Notes: generated by a model not told the origin, from the sequence alone. DNA of 64,000 nt from Pseudomonas sp. FP1742 (GCF_030687145.1 NZ_CP117460.1:5208001-5272000); one strand, 5' to 3'. Positions 50,890 to 61,061 are shown, counted from the first letter of the stretch. Translations and numbers: made by a program.

Positions 50890-53800
50890 ATGGAAGAGCA
50901 AGCGTCCCTGAGTATCACTGAACCCTCTATCGCCAAGAGTGCTTCGATCGCCACCATCGGCAAAAGCTGGGGCAAGGTGGGTCCGACGGGGGCCGCTTCA
51001 TTTGTATTGCCTCTGCCTATTTCGTCTGGCCGTGGCTGGGATCCTCAGCTCTCGCTGAGCTACAGCAGCCAGTCCGGAAACGGTATGTTCGGTCTTTGCT
51101 GGCAGGTGGACCTCCCGGCCATCACCCGCCAGACCACCAAGGGCGTGCCGCGTTATCTGGGCGATGACGTGTTCCTCAACACTGCGGGCGAAGAACTGAT
51201 GCCCGAGCGTGATGACGAGGGCAACATCAAGGCCAGGGACGTAAGCGAATACCGCGGCCAAACCATCGGCAACCATAAGGTAGTGCGGTATCGGCCGCGG
51301 GTCGAACAGACGTTCGAGCTCATCGAATTCTGGTATTCCGACGTCACGCCAGAGGGTTTCTGGTTGGTGCACGGAGCCGACGGCAGCCTGCACCTTTTCG
51401 GCAAAGACCACAGCTCCCGCGTGGCCGACCCGCAAGCGCCACTCCGTGTGGCAGCGTGGCTGCTGCAGGAAAGCATGAACGCCCATGGCGAACACATCTG
51501 CTACGAGTACCTGTCAGAGGAACAGAACGAGCTTCCTGACCCGCATGACTACCGGGCCCAGCGATATTTGCATCGGGTGCTTTATGGCAATGTTGACGCA
51601 AGCGACCAGTTGTACGGCTGGAGTGTCTTGAGGCCGGCACCACCCGTATGGCTCTTTCACCTGGTATTCGATTACGGCGAACGCACGCTGGAACTGGCTG
51701 AGAAACCGGTTTATGACGGCGCGACACTCAAGCCGTGGCTGGTCCGTAACGACCCGTTTTCGTCCTATGGGCGAGGCTTTGAAGTGGGCACTCGGCGCCT
51801 CTGCCGGCAAGTGCTGATGTTCCACAATTTTCCGGAACTGGGTGATAAACCGGTGCTGGTGCGCCGCTTGCTGCTGGAGTACTCGGGCAATACCGGGCTC
51901 TGGTCCTACAGTCAAATCACAGCGGCGCATTATCAGGCGTATGACGCCAGCGGCGCCGTGGAAACCATGCCGCCGATGGAGTTCGATTATTCGGCTTTCG
52001 AACTCAATACACAGCCGGTACCGTTCTTCCCGTTCGACACCCAGCCTGGTATCGAAGACGGGCAGTTCTATCAATGCGTCGACTTGTTCGGTGAAGGCCT
52101 GCCGGGGTTTCTGTGCCGCTATGACCAGTGCTGGTACTACCGGGAGCCGTTGCGTGACCAGGCCGGTGGTGGTGGTGATCGCATCAGCTATGGCCCGTGG
52201 ACAGCGCTCGAAAAAATCCCGGTGGCCGACCGGAACAAGCAAGTGCATCAGGCCCTGATAGACCTGACCGGCAACGGTCGTCTGGATTGGGTCATCGCTC
52301 AACCCGGAATGTGCGGTTGTTTTACGCTGAATCCGGACAGGACCTGGTCAGACTTCATTCCGTTTACAGCGTTTGCGCTGGAGTTTTTCCATGCCCTTTC
52401 ACAATTGGGTGACTTCAACGGCGATGGGCTCAGTTCTCTGGCAATGATCGGTCCCAACGCTGTACGCCTTTACGCCAACCAGCGTGATCGATTTGCCAGC
52501 CCCGAGGAAGTCACTCATGAGCCGCTGGATGACCGTTTGCCGTCGTTCAGCGACTCCCGCAGTGAGCTGGTGCTTCTGGGCAACCTGCTGGGCAACGACA
52601 TGACCGATTTGTGCCGCATCCGCCACGACGAAATCAAATGCTGGCCGAACCATGGGCACGGAACATTCGGTACGGGTTTTGTCATCAAAGGCCCGACCTT
52701 CGATTACGCGACTTTCGACGCGGCGCGGGTGCGCATCGCCGACGTGAACGGCTCGGGCGCCCCTGCGCTCATCTATCTGAACTCGGATGACTTCTGTATT
52801 TACCTCAACCAGGGCGGCAATGGGTTTGCGACAGACCCGATCACTGTCCTTTGGCCCGAAGGCGTGCGTTACGACAACCTGTGCCAGGTCTCGCTCGCCG
52901 ACCTGCAAGGGCTCGGTTGCGCCAGCCTGATCCTGACCGTGCCGCACATGAAACCCCGGCACTGGCGCTATGATTTTGTCGGCGCCAAACCGTATTTGAT
53001 GATCGCCAGCAACAACAACATGGGGTGCCGCACGGAGGTGGTGTACCGCAGTTCGGCGCAGGAATGGCTGGATGAAAAACAGGGAATTCTCGACCTCAAT
53101 CAACACGCCGTTTCATACCTGCCTTTCGCTTTGCAGGTCGTCAGCCAACAAACCCAGCTCGACGAAATCACCGGCAATTGCCTGAATCAGTCTTTCAGCT
53201 ATTTCGAGGCCTGGTACGACAATCAGGACCGGGAATTCCGCGGCTTCGGGCGGCTGCACCAGACCGACAGCGAAACCGCTTCGGATGAAGACGAAAGCTT
53301 CACCGAACCGGCATTGGTTTGCACCTGGTTTCATACCGGCAAACAGATCGACATGTCTTGCACCGGTTACTTTGACCATGACGATGAGGCACACCCGTTG
53401 GGCGAAACGCTGTTTTGTCGATACCACCCGAGCGACGAATGCGAAGAACTCATCGAGCCTGCCGATGAGGCCATGGCCCACGCCATCGCGCGTGCCCTCG
53501 CCGGCTCGGTGCTGAGAGTGGAAACCTACGCGGCAAATGACCCGACCACTCCTTACCTGGTTGAGCAGTCCCGCTACATCGTTCGCCAAGTGCGTGAGCG
53601 TGGCGAACACCATCCCGACGCGGTGTTGATGGTGTCGTTGCTGGAAACCATCACGTACAACTATGAACGCTTCATCGACGACCCATTGTGCCGCCATGTC
53701 ATTAACTTGAAACGGGACGAGATCGGGTTGACGACTTACAGCATCACGGTCAGTTATGCCCGGCGCAGGACCAAGGAGGATGAACCGCCCTTTACCGATG

Positions 53801-55398
53801 TCGATGAAGGGACATGGTGGATTGATGCCCATGATCGGGCCCAGCAGTTCTACTACTTGAGCGAAACCCGCGCCAGTTTCATTCACTTGCTCGACCCGCA
53901 AGGCTGGCGGCTCGGCCTGCCTTATCAACAACGCGGCAATGCGCTGGTATTGCCCAAGAAATCGGAAGCTGGAGGCCTTGATCCCAAGGAGATTTGTTAT
54001 GGACAGTTTCTCGAGCTGTTCGCATCAGCCGAATGGGCGGCTGTGCGGGAACTGACCTCGCAATCGGTGCAACGCTACGTCACGACGACCAACGACGAGT
54101 TGCCGGATGGCGATGCCCAATTCGAGGCATTGGCAGGGCCAATGGAAATCGCTCAGTTGGACAAGAAAGCGCTGGAGGTCTACGACGACGTAACGCCTGC
54201 GATCGATATCCGGGCAGAACTTGAGAAGATTGGTTATCTGTCCATGAAGCTGTTTCTGGGCACGGACGAAGAGGCCGACAAAGAAGAGGACAAACAGAAA
54301 AATCTTTGGTCCGCGCTCTACAACTTTGCCGAGTATGCAGGCCTCGAACGCTTCTACCGGGTGATGGAATACAACGAAACCCGCAGCCATGGTGTGACCA
54401 AAGCGACATACGACGCTTACTGTCTCGCGCCCCTCAGCGTCGAGCAGCCGGATGGCTGCACCACTCGCGTCGAGTACGATTACCACTCACTGCGAGCGCT
54501 GCGCATCTTTGATGCCAACGACAACGTTGAAGAGGCCCTTTACGATCCCTCTGGTCCGCACACCGTCACCTATCACGGAACAGAAAACGGTGTTCCCGCC
54601 GGCTTCCTGCCCATCGACAAATACAACCGTCCTGAAGATGCCAGCCCCGACACGGCTATCAAATACCCCGAGGAAGCGCTGCAAAACGCGGCCAGCACCT
54701 TTCGCAAGGATCTGTTCAGCTGGATGGGCCAGCTCCAAGGCTCCATGGGGCAGACATCGGAGTGGCTGGGTGACTGGATCACGCAAGGTTACGTGTTGCC
54801 CAGCCTGCACCTGCGCGCCAGTGCCCGCCTGCGCCTGGCCCGACTCAAGTCCCGGACACCGGCAGAACAAGCGTTGTGGGACCTGCTGGTCAGCGTCCCT
54901 CGCATTCCGGTGCACAGCGTCGCTTTGAGCGCCGATCGCGACTTTTACGATGAAGAACCCCCGAAAATCCAGATCGCCCTCAGCCTCGTCGATGGCTTCG
55001 GCCGCCCCTTGCAAACCCAGCAACAGGTCGAGCCTGGTGATGCCTATGTCGTGGAAAAAGGCAAACTGGCGATCGTAAACGGCAAGCCAACAGTTGCACA
55101 CGCCGAGCGTCGCTGGCGCATCAGCGAGCGCGTGGAATACAACAACAAAGGATTGCCGGTACGAACCTATCGTCCCTATTTCGCCAATGCTTATGGCTAC
55201 ATCAACGACGATTGTCTCAAGGAATTCGGCCATCACGATAAAAGTTTCTACGATGTGTTGGGGCGCCTTATCAAGGTCATCAACGCCAAAGGGGATATCG
55301 CGCTGGAAAAAATCCACCCCTGGTACACAACCAAGCTGGACTTTAATGACACCTACGTCGCGCCAGACACGAAAGAATTCAAGGCGGACAAGCAATGA
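50890..55398 (+). CDS. Tc toxin B component (TcaC/TcdB-like, SpvB N-terminal domain)
   Basis: This 1502-aa protein has an N-terminal SpvB-type domain (residues about 15-330; GKVGPTGAASFVLPLPISSG, PQLSLSYSSQSGNGMFGLCW) and FG-GAP-like propeller repeats (LGDFNGDGLSSLAMI near 507, IADVNGSGAPALIYL near 614). These are followed by TcdB mid-domains (NNNMGCRTEVVYRSSAQEW near 710) and a C-terminal RHS-like shell (to about 1490). In Tc complexes the propeller docks on the A pore and the B and C proteins form a closed shell around the toxin. The gene overlaps the next C gene by ATGA. No A component gene is upstream; fumA is. Confidence 0.92.
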   Translation: MEEQASLSITEPSIAKSASIATIGKSWGKVGPTGAASFVLPLPISSGRGWDPQLSLSYSSQSGNGMFGLCWQVDLPAITRQTTKGVPRYLGDDVFLNTAGEELMPERDDEGNIKARDVSEYRGQTIGNHKVVRYRPRVEQTFELIEFWYSDVTPEGFWLVHGADGSLHLFGKDHSSRVADPQAPLRVAAWLLQESMNAHGEHICYEYLSEEQNELPDPHDYRAQRYLHRVLYGNVDASDQLYGWSVLRPAPPVWLFHLVFDYGERTLELAEKPVYDGATLKPWLVRNDPFSSYGRGFEVGTRRLCRQVLMFHNFPELGDKPVLVRRLLLEYSGNTGLWSYSQITAAHYQAYDASGAVETMPPMEFDYSAFELNTQPVPFFPFDTQPGIEDGQFYQCVDLFGEGLPGFLCRYDQCWYYREPLRDQAGGGGDRISYGPWTALEKIPVADRNKQVHQALIDLTGNGRLDWVIAQPGMCGCFTLNPDRTWSDFIPFTAFALEFFHALSQLGDFNGDGLSSLAMIGPNAVRLYANQRDRFASPEEVTHEPLDDRLPSFSDSRSELVLLGNLLGNDMTDLCRIRHDEIKCWPNHGHGTFGTGFVIKGPTFDYATFDAARVRIADVNGSGAPALIYLNSDDFCIYLNQGGNGFATDPITVLWPEGVRYDNLCQVSLADLQGLGCASLILTVPHMKPRHWRYDFVGAKPYLMIASNNNMGCRTEVVYRSSAQEWLDEKQGILDLNQHAVSYLPFALQVVSQQTQLDEITGNCLNQSFSYFEAWYDNQDREFRGFGRLHQTDSETASDEDESFTEPALVCTWFHTGKQIDMSCTGYFDHDDEAHPLGETLFCRYHPSDECEELIEPADEAMAHAIARALAGSVLRVETYAANDPTTPYLVEQSRYIVRQVRERGEHHPDAVLMVSLLETITYNYERFIDDPLCRHVINLKRDEIGLTTYSITVSYARRRTKEDEPPFTDVDEGTWWIDAHDRAQQFYYLSETRASFIHLLDPQGWRLGLPYQQRGNALVLPKKSEAGGLDPKEICYGQFLELFASAEWAAVRELTSQSVQRYVTTTNDELPDGDAQFEALAGPMEIAQLDKKALEVYDDVTPAIDIRAELEKIGYLSMKLFLGTDEEADKEEDKQKNLWSALYNFAEYAGLERFYRVMEYNETRSHGVTKATYDAYCLAPLSVEQPDGCTTRVEYDYHSLRALRIFDANDNVEEALYDPSGPHTVTYHGTENGVPAGFLPIDKYNRPEDASPDTAIKYPEEALQNAASTFRKDLFSWMGQLQGSMGQTSEWLGDWITQGYVLPSLHLRASARLRLARLKSRTPAEQALWDLLVSVPRIPVHSVALSADRDFYDEEPPKIQIALSLVDGFGRPLQTQQQVEPGDAYVVEKGKLAIVNGKPTVAHAERRWRISERVEYNNKGLPVRTYRPYFANAYGYINDDCLKEFGHHDKSFYDVLGRLIKVINAKGDIALEKIHPWYTTKLDFNDTYVAPDTKEFKADKQ

Positions 55399-58118
55399 TG
55401 AGTACTGTCGACCGCAATACACCGGCAATAACGTCCCATGATGCGCGAGGCCGGCCAATACGCCAGATTGCCTACCTGTGCAATGTGGCGGGCACTGTGA
55501 AGCCTTTGATTACCCGGCTACGCCATGACGTTATCGGGCAGCTGGTGGAGCAACGGGACCCGCGACTGGCCGATGCTCCCAGACCCAACCTGGCCACGGT
55601 TTACGGCCTGACCGGACAATCGGTCAAGGTCGACAGCGTCGATGCCGGCGTGCGGATAACCCTGGCGGGGCTGGCCGGTGAAACCCTCCAGCACTGGGAT
55701 GAACGCGGCAATCATTGGCGCACCACTTACGACAACCAGCTGCGTGTGCTGACGCTTGAAGAGCATGGTCAGGGCCCGGTCGAAGCCAACATCTACGCCA
55801 ATGTATCGGCTGATCCCGCCCACAACTTGCGTGGCCAGTTGATCAAGCAAGTCGACCCCTCAGGCGAACTTGAGATCAAGAGTTTCAGCCTGCACGGCCA
55901 ACCGCTGCGCGACAGCCGAACCCTCAGCGAGGCCGGGACCTTCACCAGCAGCCGAACCTACAGCCCGCTCGGCGCGGTGCTGACCCAGACGGATGCCGGC
56001 GAGCATCAGCAACGGATGCGCTACGACATTAGCGGGCAACTGCGTCAGGTACACCTGCGACTCGAACCCACGGCGGCCTGGACGCCCGTTCTTGAAGACA
56101 CCCGATACAACGCCGCCGGCCAGATCATTGAGCAAAAAGCCAGCAACCAGGTGGTCAGCACCTGGACATACGACGAGGCCGATGGCCGTCTCAACAGCAT
56201 GAGCGCCGGTGTACCCGGGCAGGCCCCGCTGCAGTTCTTTGAATACCTTTACGACCGGGTCGGTAACGTGTTGCGCATCGACGACCTCGCGTTCAAACCG
56301 GTGTTCTTCAAAAACCAGCTCATCGATGGCCACCGCGAATTCACCTACAACTCGCTGTACGAGCTGACCAGCGCCACCGGGCATGATGCTGTCCCGAGCT
56401 CTGACTTGCCGGGTCGCCCCTCGCCGAGCGACCCGAAAAACCACCTCAATTACAAACAGTTTTTCACGTACGACGACGGCAACAATCTGATCAAGTTGAC
56501 CCATCAGCGTGCAGTGGGTGGTTACACCCACCAGATGTACATCGACCCGAACAGCAATCGTGGCGTGCGCTGGAAACCGGGTGATCCGCCACCGGAATTC
56601 GACAAGTTGTTCGACCGCCATGGCAATCTCCTGGCCTCGGCCCCGGGAAGACCCTTGCACTGGAACAGCCGCGATCAACTGGCCAGCGCAACGCTGGTTG
56701 AACGTGACGGCCCCAACGATGTAGAAGACTTTCGCTACAGCCAGGGTGTGCGGGTGTTCAAACGCCATGAATGGCAAGCCTCGACCCTCACCCATTTTCA
56801 TCGAGTGCTCTACTTCCCGGGGCTGGAAATCCGCACCCGCGACAACGGCGAGGAACTGCACGTCATTACCGTACCGGGCGGACGAGGCAGCGTGCGTTGC
56901 CTGCATTGGGTCAGCGGCAAACCCGAAGCGATCGATAAGGATCAGCTGCGCTACAGCCTCGATGATCACTTGGGCTCCAGTGTGATGGAACTGGATCAAA
57001 ACGCGCGGATAGTCAGTCACGAGGGCTATTACCCGTTCGGCGGCACCGCCTGGCTGATAGCAAGCTCTGCGCTGGAGGTCAGTTATAAAACCATCCGCTA
57101 TTCAGGCAAGGAAATGGATGAATGCGGGCTTTACTACTACGGCAGTCGTTACTATGCGCCATGGTTGTGGTGCTGGGTAAGCGCGGATCCGGCCGGGGCT
57201 GTGGACGGACTGAATCTTTATGCGTTTGTGGGGAATAATCCGACGAACTATTTCGATGATGACGGGCAACAGCGAACGCCGGATGAACTGAAAGCTGTCA
57301 TTGATCGCTACTCAAATCTGCTTACAGCGGTCGAACCCAGACTGGACAAGTCGATTTATCAATTCAACAACCTTAACCGTACCAGGGATATCTACAAATC
57401 CAGTGGTAAAAGGGCTGCGCTTACATTGGTCAATGTCTTGGCGTCTGCATTCATCGCAGGCCTCGTTGGTGGTTTAGCGACAACTGCCGGCACGTTCGTG
57501 ACCTTAGGCAATGTGCCTGTAGGCCTTGTAATTGGTGTCGGGGCGGCTGCCGTGGCAGCAGATATATCAGGTAATGCAATTGACAGCGTCGGCCAGAAGA
57601 ACGCTTTCGGATACTCGCTCCTACCGAAAGGCGACGACTACGATTTGCGCAATATAGAAGAAGATGCAAAGCCATTTAGCATAAAAACCGAAATAAAAAA
57701 AATTCTAGGAAAGTACAACCCACGGCAAACGGACGGAAACAAAGAAATATTGATGGCAGGGGCGATTGGGGCCGCTGATACGCTGACACAACAAAGTACT
57801 CACCTGGAAAAATTTCTTGCGTTATATCGCCTGAGCATCGAAATGACCGAGGCGCTTAATGACACACTTGGACCAAGAGATCTTGAGTTGGTAGAACAGG
57901 GCGTCTATTTGCTGAGTGACTTTCTGAATACTGAAAAAGAGAAATCCGATTCGGCTTTGGAAGAGCTTGAAAGTCTCGGTGGCGAGCACATAGCGCTAGC
58001 AGCTGGAACTCGTCATCGGCTGGAGAAAACTGAAACAGTCATAAAAGGGAAGATGCAGCGTGTCGTGGATCTGCGTCCTAGGGCAACCGAGCATCTCCAA
58101 CGAAAAAAAGCCGCTTGA
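55395..58118 (+). CDS. Tc toxin C component 1 (TccC-like RHS protein)
   Basis: This 907-aa protein is translationally coupled to B. RHS repeats span residues about 10-545, followed by the RHS core (YYPFGGTAW near 545; YYGSRYYAPWLW; ADPAGAVDGLNLYAFVGNNP about 597-616) where Tc C proteins cleave themselves to release the C-terminal toxin. The usual Arg of the core (WRW-type) is Cys593 here. The C-terminal about 285 residues are unlike any family I recognise: a Gly/Ala-rich hydrophobic segment (ASAFIAGLVGGLATTAGTF, then VGLVIGVGAAAVAADISG) and then helices. The DNA of this tail is more AT-rich than the RHS part. Confidence 0.88.
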   Translation: MMSTVDRNTPAITSHDARGRPIRQIAYLCNVAGTVKPLITRLRHDVIGQLVEQRDPRLADAPRPNLATVYGLTGQSVKVDSVDAGVRITLAGLAGETLQHWDERGNHWRTTYDNQLRVLTLEEHGQGPVEANIYANVSADPAHNLRGQLIKQVDPSGELEIKSFSLHGQPLRDSRTLSEAGTFTSSRTYSPLGAVLTQTDAGEHQQRMRYDISGQLRQVHLRLEPTAAWTPVLEDTRYNAAGQIIEQKASNQVVSTWTYDEADGRLNSMSAGVPGQAPLQFFEYLYDRVGNVLRIDDLAFKPVFFKNQLIDGHREFTYNSLYELTSATGHDAVPSSDLPGRPSPSDPKNHLNYKQFFTYDDGNNLIKLTHQRAVGGYTHQMYIDPNSNRGVRWKPGDPPPEFDKLFDRHGNLLASAPGRPLHWNSRDQLASATLVERDGPNDVEDFRYSQGVRVFKRHEWQASTLTHFHRVLYFPGLEIRTRDNGEELHVITVPGGRGSVRCLHWVSGKPEAIDKDQLRYSLDDHLGSSVMELDQNARIVSHEGYYPFGGTAWLIASSALEVSYKTIRYSGKEMDECGLYYYGSRYYAPWLWCWVSADPAGAVDGLNLYAFVGNNPTNYFDDDGQQRTPDELKAVIDRYSNLLTAVEPRLDKSIYQFNNLNRTRDIYKSSGKRAALTLVNVLASAFIAGLVGGLATTAGTFVTLGNVPVGLVIGVGAAAVAADISGNAIDSVGQKNAFGYSLLPKGDDYDLRNIEEDAKPFSIKTEIKKILGKYNPRQTDGNKEILMAGAIGAADTLTQQSTHLEKFLALYRLSIEMTEALNDTLGPRDLELVEQGVYLLSDFLNTEKEKSDSALEELESLGGEHIALAAGTRHRLEKTETVIKGKMQRVVDLRPRATEHLQRKKAA

Positions 58119-58134
58119 ACAGGCGAGGAACAGA

Positions 58135-60975
58135 ATGAGCCAGAGCATCTCGCTCCGCACGCCCACTCTGATAGTCAACGATTGTCAAGGCTTGACGATC
58201 AGGCAAGTGGCTTACCTGCGCACGGAGGCCGGTGGCGACGTTGAATCACTCATCACCCGACACGTCTACAACACTGCCGGACAATTGACCGAGCAATGGG
58301 ATGCGCGGCTGCCCACACCCCACACGCGTCACATCCACAGCCTTTCAGGCAAAACCGTGCAGATCGCCAGCGTGGACTCGGGCTCGCGGGTGAGTCTGTT
58401 CGGGCTGGCCGGCGAAGTGCTGCGCCATTGGGACCTGCGCGGTAATCATTGGCGCAACACCTACGACGATCAATTGCGCCCGCTGAGCATGGAAGAAAAC
58501 GGCCAACCTGACGTCGACACCTTCACCTATGCCGATGCCTCGGCCGATTCGGCTCACAATCTGCGTGGCCAGCTGATCAGACAAGTCGATGTGTCCGGGG
58601 CGATCGAGTTCAACAGTTTCAACCTGCAAGGCCAGTCGCTAGCTGAACGCCGAACGATTGCCGATTCGGGCACTTTTGTCAGCCACCGAACGTACAGCGC
58701 GCTGGGCGCCCTACTGACCCAGACCGACGCCGGGGAGCATCAGCAACACTTGCGCTATGACATCGCCGGGCAACTCAACCGAGTGATGTTGCAACTCAAG
58801 AACGGTCAGCCACAATCGGTTCTGCAGGATGCGCAGTACAACGCCGCCGGCCAGATCGAGGTGCAAATTGCCGGCAACGGTGTGTGCAGCCAATGGACTT
58901 ACGATCCGGCCGATGGTCGTCTCTGCACCCTCAAGTCCGGAAAACCCCAGCAAGCGTTGCAGCAAGATCTGCAGTACAGCTATGACCGGATGGGCAATAT
59001 CCTGCGTATCGAAGATCACACGTTACCCACCGTTTACTTCGCCAACCAGCGGGTCGAGGGCCTGCGGGAATATGCCTACGACTCGCTGTACCGCCTGATC
59101 AGCGCCAATGGTTTCGAGGCAGAAGTCCCCCACCTGCAACCCGGTTTACCGGAACTCGTCCATCCCATCGACCCCGGTCGCCGCTATGGCTACCGCGAAC
59201 ACTACACCTACGATGCGGGTAACAATCTGGTCAAACTTTGCCATCAGCGCGACGGCAATCATTTCACTCTGCACCTGCGTATCGATCCCGGCAGCAACCG
59301 TGGCGTGCGCTTGAAACCGGGCGACCCGGAGCCGGAATTCGACAAGTGCTTCGACCCCAATGGCAACCAGCTCTACCTGCAGGACGGCGCACAACCCCTG
59401 AGCTGGAATGCCCGGGATCAATTGGCCAAGGTCACTCTGCTGAGCCACAGCAACGGCCTGGCCGACGATGAAGAAACCTACCTCTACAGCCAGGGCGAAC
59501 GGGTGTGCAAACGCCACATCACCCATACCCCGTCGCTGACGCACAGCCATGAGATTCTTTACCTGCCAGGGCTGGACATTCACACCCGGGACGACGGCCG
59601 CGTGCTGCATGTCATCACGTTGCCACTGGCCTTCGGCAGCGTGCGATGTCTGCACTGGGACAAAGGCCTGCCGTTAGATCTGGAACCGGATCAGCTGCGC
59701 TACGGCCTCGACGATCACCTGGGTTCCTGCACACGGGAACTGGATCGCCATGGCGCGTTGATCAGTCTTGAATTTTATTACCCGTTTGGCGGTACGGCGT
59801 GGTGGGCGGCGCGCTCGGAGGTGGAGGCCGATTACAAGACCATCCGGTATTCAGGGAAGGAAATGGACCGCTGCGGGCTTTATTACTATGGCGCCCGGTA
59901 TTACGCGCCTTGGTTGTGGCGCTGGATCTGTCCCGACCCGGCGGGCGATGTGGACGGGTTGAATCTGTATGTGTTCGTCGGCAACAACCCTGTCTGTTTT
60001 GTCGACATAAACGGCGAAATCAAATTGCCCACAGTGGCAGATTTCAATGCGGCAATGGACAGGCTTATCACTTCGGAAAACGCAAGCTATGCCCGAAGAA
60101 GGCAATCTCGTGCGGTACATCATCTGAAAAGTCAGATCGCCAGCGATGTCCTTCGTCAAATCAATATATTAGGGCTTACCCAACGCCGCACTCAGGACGC
60201 CAGCCAGCAACTTGAGACGATGGGCTCAGGTTCAGCCGTTGCGCTATCGACTGCCCGCAGAACGGGGGTTCTGGTGGCAGGGAAAGCCCTCAGTTATGGC
60301 GCCGGAATCCTTGTCGGTCTCGGCGCTCAAGCATTGGGCGTCGCAGCTCCGGGTGTCGGCAACGCGGTGGGCGTAGCGATCGGACTTTCCGCCAAAATCG
60401 CCGTGAGTGCGGCAGTCGATTTTGTGGCTGAACGCACAGGGCTCAGTGCCTCGGTCAACCTGAAAACCAGCAAACTGACCGCGGATAAAATCATTAAAAA
60501 AGCTGAATATAAAACGATGGAACTGACTGACTACATCGCAGCGAAATACAGGAACATGAACCTCAGCTCTCAAAAGTCGCAATTGAAACTCACGAAAGAG
60601 GCCACCACTATGGCGGCCAGCGAAATATTGAAGGCGACCCTGGCGCACATGCCTTCGGAAGCGGTGAGCGCAATGAGCAGTGGCGTAGGCATTGCGATGG
60701 GAATACCGGAAATCGTCAATGAAACACGCGGTGCTCTCAGAGGAAAATCCGACGAAAAAATGGATCAGTTCGAACAGGGGATCATTGAGCTGCAAGGCGC
60801 TATTACCTCAGGCATGAACAACATTATTGAAAAGGCGAATGCCCTTTCCATCACCCAGATAGGCGGCATCGAAATAGAGGCCTTGAAGGATAAGACCAAC
60901 GAGAGCGTTGGCCTGCTGGGCGATCTGCTGCAGAAGGTTCGGGCCCATGGAAAAGGTCATCGGGTCGCGGCGTAA
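58135..60975 (+). CDS. Tc toxin C component 2 (TccC-like RHS protein)
   Basis: This 946-aa protein starts 16 bases after C1 with GAGGAA before the ATG. Its RHS body closely parallels C1 (LFGLAGEVLRHWDLRGNHWR, LTQTDAGEHQQHLRYDI) and its core is normal: YYGARYYAPWLWRWICPDPA, then GDVDGLNLYVFVGNNP (about residues 588-621, with Asp601 in DPAG). The C-terminal about 322 residues differ from C1: a long Gly/Ala-rich hydrophobic stretch (GAGILVGLGAQALGVAAPGV) and a Lys/Ser/Met-rich helical tail. No family recognised for the toxin part. Two hairpins follow. Confidence 0.88.
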   Translation: MSQSISLRTPTLIVNDCQGLTIRQVAYLRTEAGGDVESLITRHVYNTAGQLTEQWDARLPTPHTRHIHSLSGKTVQIASVDSGSRVSLFGLAGEVLRHWDLRGNHWRNTYDDQLRPLSMEENGQPDVDTFTYADASADSAHNLRGQLIRQVDVSGAIEFNSFNLQGQSLAERRTIADSGTFVSHRTYSALGALLTQTDAGEHQQHLRYDIAGQLNRVMLQLKNGQPQSVLQDAQYNAAGQIEVQIAGNGVCSQWTYDPADGRLCTLKSGKPQQALQQDLQYSYDRMGNILRIEDHTLPTVYFANQRVEGLREYAYDSLYRLISANGFEAEVPHLQPGLPELVHPIDPGRRYGYREHYTYDAGNNLVKLCHQRDGNHFTLHLRIDPGSNRGVRLKPGDPEPEFDKCFDPNGNQLYLQDGAQPLSWNARDQLAKVTLLSHSNGLADDEETYLYSQGERVCKRHITHTPSLTHSHEILYLPGLDIHTRDDGRVLHVITLPLAFGSVRCLHWDKGLPLDLEPDQLRYGLDDHLGSCTRELDRHGALISLEFYYPFGGTAWWAARSEVEADYKTIRYSGKEMDRCGLYYYGARYYAPWLWRWICPDPAGDVDGLNLYVFVGNNPVCFVDINGEIKLPTVADFNAAMDRLITSENASYARRRQSRAVHHLKSQIASDVLRQINILGLTQRRTQDASQQLETMGSGSAVALSTARRTGVLVAGKALSYGAGILVGLGAQALGVAAPGVGNAVGVAIGLSAKIAVSAAVDFVAERTGLSASVNLKTSKLTADKIIKKAEYKTMELTDYIAAKYRNMNLSSQKSQLKLTKEATTMAASEILKATLAHMPSEAVSAMSSGVGIAMGIPEIVNETRGALRGKSDEKMDQFEQGIIELQGAITSGMNNIIEKANALSITQIGGIEIEALKDKTNESVGLLGDLLQKVRAHGKGHRVAA

Positions 60976-61037
60976 ACCATCGTGTTTACGCCATGTGGCG
61001 CTGCCCATACAGGGCGCGCATGTTATGGTGCGCGCCC
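60971..61037 (+). terminator. Paired hairpins after the second C component
   Basis: CGTAAAC/GTTTACG (7 bp, overlapping the stop codon) and GGGCGCGCA/TGCGCGCCC (9 bp, 8-base loop) lie in the short gap before the sensor kinase. T content after the second is modest, so termination is likely but incomplete. Confidence 0.45.
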
Positions 61038-61061
61038 GTATCACTTCCTGTTTTCCACAGT

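Noticed and set aside
54306..54512. Short extra frames inside the Tc genes
   Set aside because: All lie in other frames of large intact genes, with no ribosome sites or family resemblance.
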